Assembly (NCBI GenBank): GCA_030621975.1
Contig: JAUXGQ010000045.1
Coordinates: forward strand, 1-8,358
Length of the DNA: 8,358 bases
Reading direction: 5' to 3'
Source of the DNA: Gammaproteobacteria bacterium
Lineage (GTDB): Bacteria > Pseudomonadota > Gammaproteobacteria > Chromatiales > Chromatiaceae
Shown here: positions 6,117-8,358 of the stretch, in pieces
Position numbering within the stretch: position 1 is the first letter of the stretch
Layout: every line of letters starts with the position of its first letter
Translations under genes and position numbers: made by a program
The notes under the pieces: generated by a model
The model's database searches: none
What the model saw: the letters and a program-made list of their open reading frames with translations, nothing else
Told to the model about the DNA's origin: nothing

Positions 6117-6165
6117 TGTACCTCGTCACCAATTCTGTGACATTCAGGGTTGGTGACGAGGTACA
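6117..6165. repeat. Strong 49 bp hairpin with perfect 16 bp arms
   Basis: TGTACCTCGTCACCAA (6117-6132) is the exact reverse complement of 6150-6165. Inside, TT can pair with GG by wobble and CTG with CAG, so an RNA transcribed from the plus strand would form a near continuous 21 bp stem with a 7 nt loop (TGACATT). Neither side is followed by a T-run, so it is not a standard intrinsic terminator. It may be a palindromic repeat element or an anti-sense-silencing stem between the convergent genes. Confidence 0.75.
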
Positions 6166-6254
6166 CTAGCGTCCGGCGCCCAACGAGTGACGTAGGGTAG
6201 AAGCACACCCGATTGTCTTCTCGTAAGTTCTGTGTCCGAATGGCATAATTCACG

Positions 6255-6271
6255 ATCCTGTCAATCCTGTC
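6255..6271 (-). repeat. Inverted partner of the ACAGGAT array
   Basis: On the minus strand this reads GACAGGATTGACAGGAT, which matches the first 17 bases of the array at 5979-5995 with one mismatch. The two copies face each other across 259 bp and so form terminal-inverted-repeat-like ends around the hairpin at 6117-6165. Confidence 0.6.
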
Positions 6272-6373
6272 TAATAAAGCGATCCCCAAGGCGCACAACC
6301 TGGGCAGAACGCAAAAGCCTACCTGCCGAAGCAAGGATATAAAGGCGGGGTGCGCGCCGCGAACCAGGGGGGA

Positions 6374-7090
6374 TTAATCCGATAGGACGCTGCGCTGGAT
6401 CTCCATGATTTGTCGGATACCGCCGGCGGCCAGATCCAGCATGGCATCCAGTTCCTCTCTGCGAAAGGCGTGGCCCTCCGCGGTTCCCTGGACCTCGATA
6501 AAGGCGCCGGCATCGTTCATGACGATGTTCATATCGGTCTCCGCGTTGGAGTCTTCCGCGTAGTCCAGATCGAGTATGGGAACCCCATCGAAGATGCCAA
6601 CGGATACGGAAGCAACCATGCCATGCAGGGGGCTTTCTCTCAGGAGTCCGTTTCCTGTCAAGGCTTGCACGGCATCGCAAAGGGCCACGTAGGCACCGGT
6701 GATGGATGCCGTGCGGGTACCCCCGTCGGCCTGCAAAACGTCACAGTCGAGGGTGATGCTGCGTTCCCCCAGGGCCTTGAGATCTACCACGGCCCGCAGG
6801 GAACGGGCGATCAGTCGTTGGATCTCCAGGGTACGGCCCCCCTGTTTGCCGCGTGCGGCTTCGCGCCCCATACGCTCCGAGGTGGAGCGGGGTAACATGC
6901 CATATTCCGCGGTTACCCAACCCTGTTCCCTGCCTTTCAGGAATCGGGGTACCCGATCTTCCACCGAGGCATTGCATATCACCCGGGTACCTCCGAACTC
7001 CACCAGCACCGAGCCTTCGGCGTGGCGTGTGTAGTGGCGGGTGATACTGATGGGCCGAAGTTGGTCGGGGTTACGGCCTGAAGGTCTCAT
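6374..7090 (-). CDS. rph: RNase PH, phosphorolytic 3'-5' exoribonuclease
   Basis: 238 aa, the same length as the full-length family. It removes nucleotides from tRNA precursor 3' ends using phosphate, working as a hexamer in the cytosol. Seen: MRPSGRNPDQLRPISITR at the start, QGWVTAEYGMLPRST at 56-70, GKQGGRT at 81-87 with R86 and GGTRT at 123-127 with R126 (both phosphate-binding), and LDLDYAEDSNAETDMN at 173-188 with the conserved acids D180 and D186. The start at 7090 gives the family N-terminus and has AGGA 12 nt upstream; an upstream in-frame ATG at 7162 would add 24 residues that belong to the overlapping PP2C frame. The first 20 nt overlap the end of the phosphatase gene. The full C-terminus is present, unlike the frameshifted rph of E. 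coli K-12. In many gammaproteobacteria rdgB and hemW follow rph; they do not here. Confidence 0.97.
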   Translation of the reverse strand: MRPSGRNPDQLRPISITRHYTRHAEGSVLVEFGGTRVICNASVEDRVPRFLKGREQGWVTAEYGMLPRSTSERMGREAARGKQGGRTLEIQRLIARSLRAVVDLKALGERSITLDCDVLQADGGTRTASITGAYVALCDAVQALTGNGLLRESPLHGMVASVSVGIFDGVPILDLDYAEDSNAETDMNIVMNDAGAFIEVQGTAEGHAFRREELDAMLDLAAGGIRQIMEIQRSVLSD

Positions 7091-7871
7091 CGGATTTCGT
7101 ATTCCTGTGGTCTCTGGGTATCTTTCCCAGCCAGCGGCAGGCCACGGCTGATGTGTTGTCACAATCCGGCCAGGCGGCTTTTTCCGCCTTACGCGCCAAC
7201 TGGTCGAGGGCCTGGTTCAAAGGAGTCCCGTTGTTCAGGATGTGCCCGATCTCTCCCGTTCCGAGCGGTTCCCAGAAGCCATCGGAACACAGCAGCAGCA
7301 CATCGTTCGAGCAGAGCCGCACGGGCTTGCTATATTCCACTTCCGGCAGACTTCGAGCACCTCCCAGGCAACGGGTGACCAGATTTCTCTGAGGATGCGT
7401 ATTGCATTCCCCCGCGGAAATGATCCCCTGTGATCTGAGCCTTTCCACCTGGGAGTGGTCGATGGTGCGGGTCAGCAGCCGGCCGCTGCGAAACAGGTAG
7501 CAGCGGCTGTCACCGACATGGGCCCAGAACGCCGCGCCTTTCTGAACCAGGGCGAGTACTGCAGTGGTGCGCGGTACGATCGCCGGTTCCTGACTCTGAC
7601 CGAAACGGACTATACGTCTGTGTGCCAGAAGGAACAAGTGCTTCAGGAGTAACTTGGGCCTGGGCACGGGCGTGGTGACTTCGCGGAAGGCTTCGGTACA
7701 GGTATCGACCACGATCTGTGCCGCCTTTTCGCCCTTGGGATGGCCTCCCAGACCATCCGCCAGCACCAGCAGCAGGGCGTCCCTAGCCTCCAGGGCGGCA
7801 CAGCGATCCTGATTGAGGGTGCGGGTACCCGGCAAACTCGTGTGGCCGGTGTCAAAGCTCATGCTGCTCAT
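7071..7871 (-). CDS. PP2C-family (PPM) Ser/Thr protein phosphatase, Stp1-like
   Basis: 266 aa, single domain, no membrane segment or signal peptide, so cytosolic. PP2C phosphatases remove phosphate from Ser/Thr using a two-metal (Mn/Mg) centre. Motifs in order: NQD at 20-22, ADGLGGH at 38-44 (D39 and G40 metal ligands), RTTAVLAL at 101-108, HVGDSRCYLF at 118-127 (D121), SDGFWE at 196-201 (D197), and DNTSAV at 238-243 (D238). All expected metal ligands are present, so it should be active. The start overlaps the kinase stop as ATGA (4 nt), with GGGA 9 nt upstream on the minus strand; a second ATG three codons in is an alternative. This arrangement argues that it reverses the phosphorylation made by the upstream kinase. 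The last 20 nt overlap the rph start. Confidence 0.93.
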   Translation of the reverse strand: MSSMSFDTGHTSLPGTRTLNQDRCAALEARDALLLVLADGLGGHPKGEKAAQIVVDTCTEAFREVTTPVPRPKLLLKHLFLLAHRRIVRFGQSQEPAIVPRTTAVLALVQKGAAFWAHVGDSRCYLFRSGRLLTRTIDHSQVERLRSQGIISAGECNTHPQRNLVTRCLGGARSLPEVEYSKPVRLCSNDVLLLCSDGFWEPLGTGEIGHILNNGTPLNQALDQLARKAEKAAWPDCDNTSAVACRWLGKIPRDHRNTKSDETFRP

Positions 7872-8358
7872 GTGTTATCTTCCCGGGGCCGGTTGCGGGC
7901 TGGGTTTGCCTGGGTATTTAGTCCGGATGCCGTCTGCTCTGTTCCGTCGTTCAGGGCATCCAGCAGGGCCTCGGCATTCTGGGGCCTCAATGTCGGATCC
8001 ACCTCCATGGCCCAATCGACGGCCTTCAGCAGAAAGTCAGGGTAACGGCGTCGGAAGGCCTCCGCTGCGGGGCGCATCTCGTCTTTGGCGTGGCGTTCGA
8101 CGGCGCCGGGTGGAGGCTTACCCTCCATGCAGGCGCGCATGCTGGCACCGATGGCGTAAAGATCGCTCCAGGGGCCCACATAGCCCGCGTGGTAGTATTG
8201 TTCGACGGGTGAAAAGCCCGGGGTGACGACGTGAGCTGCCGCAAAACGGCGGGTGGTAGCGAACCGGTGGACCGCGCCGAAGTCCAGCAGCAGGGGGTTG
8301 CCGCCGGCCCGCACATGGATATTGCCGGGTTTGATGTCCAGATGCAGCAGCGAGCGGG
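7868..8358 (-). CDS. Hanks-type Ser/Thr protein kinase, C-lobe (5' end outside the window)
   Basis: 162 residues of the C-terminal part are visible, ending at a TGA that overlaps the phosphatase start. Numbering from the window edge: catalytic loop HLDIKPGNI at 5-13 (catalytic Asp7, Lys9, Asn12), LLLDFG at 22-27 (Mg-binding Asp25), TPGFSPVEQYY at 45-55 in place of the usual APE segment, GPWSDLYAIGASM at about 61-73 with the structural Asp65, and DPTLRP near the end of the fold with the conserved Arg. The catalytic loop has HLD rather than HRD, as in one bacterial subfamily with the PG(F/Y)xPxEQY signature. After the kinase fold there are only about 25 polar residues and no membrane segment or sensor domain, so the C-terminus is cytosolic. 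The N-lobe (P-loop, Lys, Glu) is not in view, so catalytic competence cannot be fully judged. Likely partner of the adjacent PP2C. Confidence 0.92.
   Translation of the reverse strand, partial: RSLLHLDIKPGNIHVRAGGNPLLLDFGAVHRFATTRRFAAAHVVTPGFSPVEQYYHAGYVGPWSDLYAIGASMRACMEGKPPPGAVERHAKDEMRPAAEAFRRRYPDFLLKAVDWAMEVDPTLRPQNAEALLDALNDGTEQTASGLNTQANPARNRPREDNT

Larger units (their letters stand above)
5974..6373. other. 400 bp gene-free convergent gap between prlC and rph
   Basis: No credible gene on either strand; the small open frame on the minus strand at 6113-6334 simply reads through the repeats. The gap holds an ACAGGAT array at its left, a strong hairpin at 6117-6165 and an inverted ACAGGAT pair at 6255-6270. 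A weak hairpin TCTGC-acacg-GCAGA followed by CCTTTT at 6034-6054 is the only terminator-like signal for prlC. No clear terminator for rph is seen on the minus strand. Bases 6272-6373 hold nothing I recognise. Confidence 0.6.

Noticed and set aside
6113..6334. Possible 73-codon gene on the minus strand in the prlC-rph gap
   Set aside because: Translation is only the hairpin and ACAGGAT repeats read through; no ribosome site or known domain.
6335..6360. Intrinsic terminator for rph on the minus strand (GCGG...CCGC then TTTATAT)
   Set aside because: Stem of only 4 bp with a long loop and an interrupted T-run; too weak to call.
7091..7162. Longer rph starting at 7162
   Set aside because: The additional 24 residues are read from the phosphatase gene in another frame and the family protein begins at MRPSGR.
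1..8358. Novel defence, toxin-antitoxin, phage or integrative element
   Set aside because: All nine genes belong to recognisable chromosomal families and no integrase, transposase, tRNA attachment site or composition break is visible.

Overview
The window is about 8.4 kb of GC-rich, gene-dense chromosome. Protein similarity recalled from family knowledge (HemB, AroE, YrdA, PrlC and RNase PH all resemble gammaproteobacterial versions, often nearly residue for residue at the motifs) points to a gammaproteobacterium. The GC level and the style of the intergenic repeats would suit the Chromatiales/Ectothiorhodospiraceae or a related lineage, but this placement is inference, as there is no rRNA or species marker here.

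Layout from left to right. (1) The 3' end of hemB (haem synthesis) is followed in the same direction by a complete aroE (shikimate pathway). (2) Convergent to aroE is a gamma-class carbonic anhydrase-like gene (yrdA family) on the minus strand, and the gap between them holds two palindromic REP-like repeats. (3) Divergent from yrdA is a compact two-gene unit: lemA and a membrane-anchored GIDE/BAM-type protein that carries one textbook EF-hand calcium loop. (4) A gap of about 400 bp carries three separate inverted repeats and leads to prlC (oligopeptidase A, M3 zinc peptidase). (5) A 400 bp convergent gap without genes contains a strong 49 bp hairpin nested between two inverted arrays of the heptamer ACAGGAT. 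(6) On the minus strand, a Hanks-type Ser/Thr protein kinase (5' end outside the window), a PP2C phosphatase and rph (RNase PH) are packed with 4 nt and 20 nt overlaps and are almost certainly one transcript.

How the genes relate: most are housekeeping genes (haem, aromatic amino acids, peptide turnover, tRNA 3' processing). The two parts with possible regulatory interest are the lemA/EF-hand membrane pair and the kinase-phosphatase-RNase PH operon, where a reversible phosphorylation switch is translationally linked to an exoribonuclease.

I did not find a clear, previously undescribed defence or mobile system. The most unusual non-coding feature is that four of the longer intergenic gaps each hold a different family of inverted repeat, several of which look like dispersed repeats of the REP/MITE kind. 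The kinase, phosphatase and rph genes carry no visible break; no gene in the window looks frameshifted.
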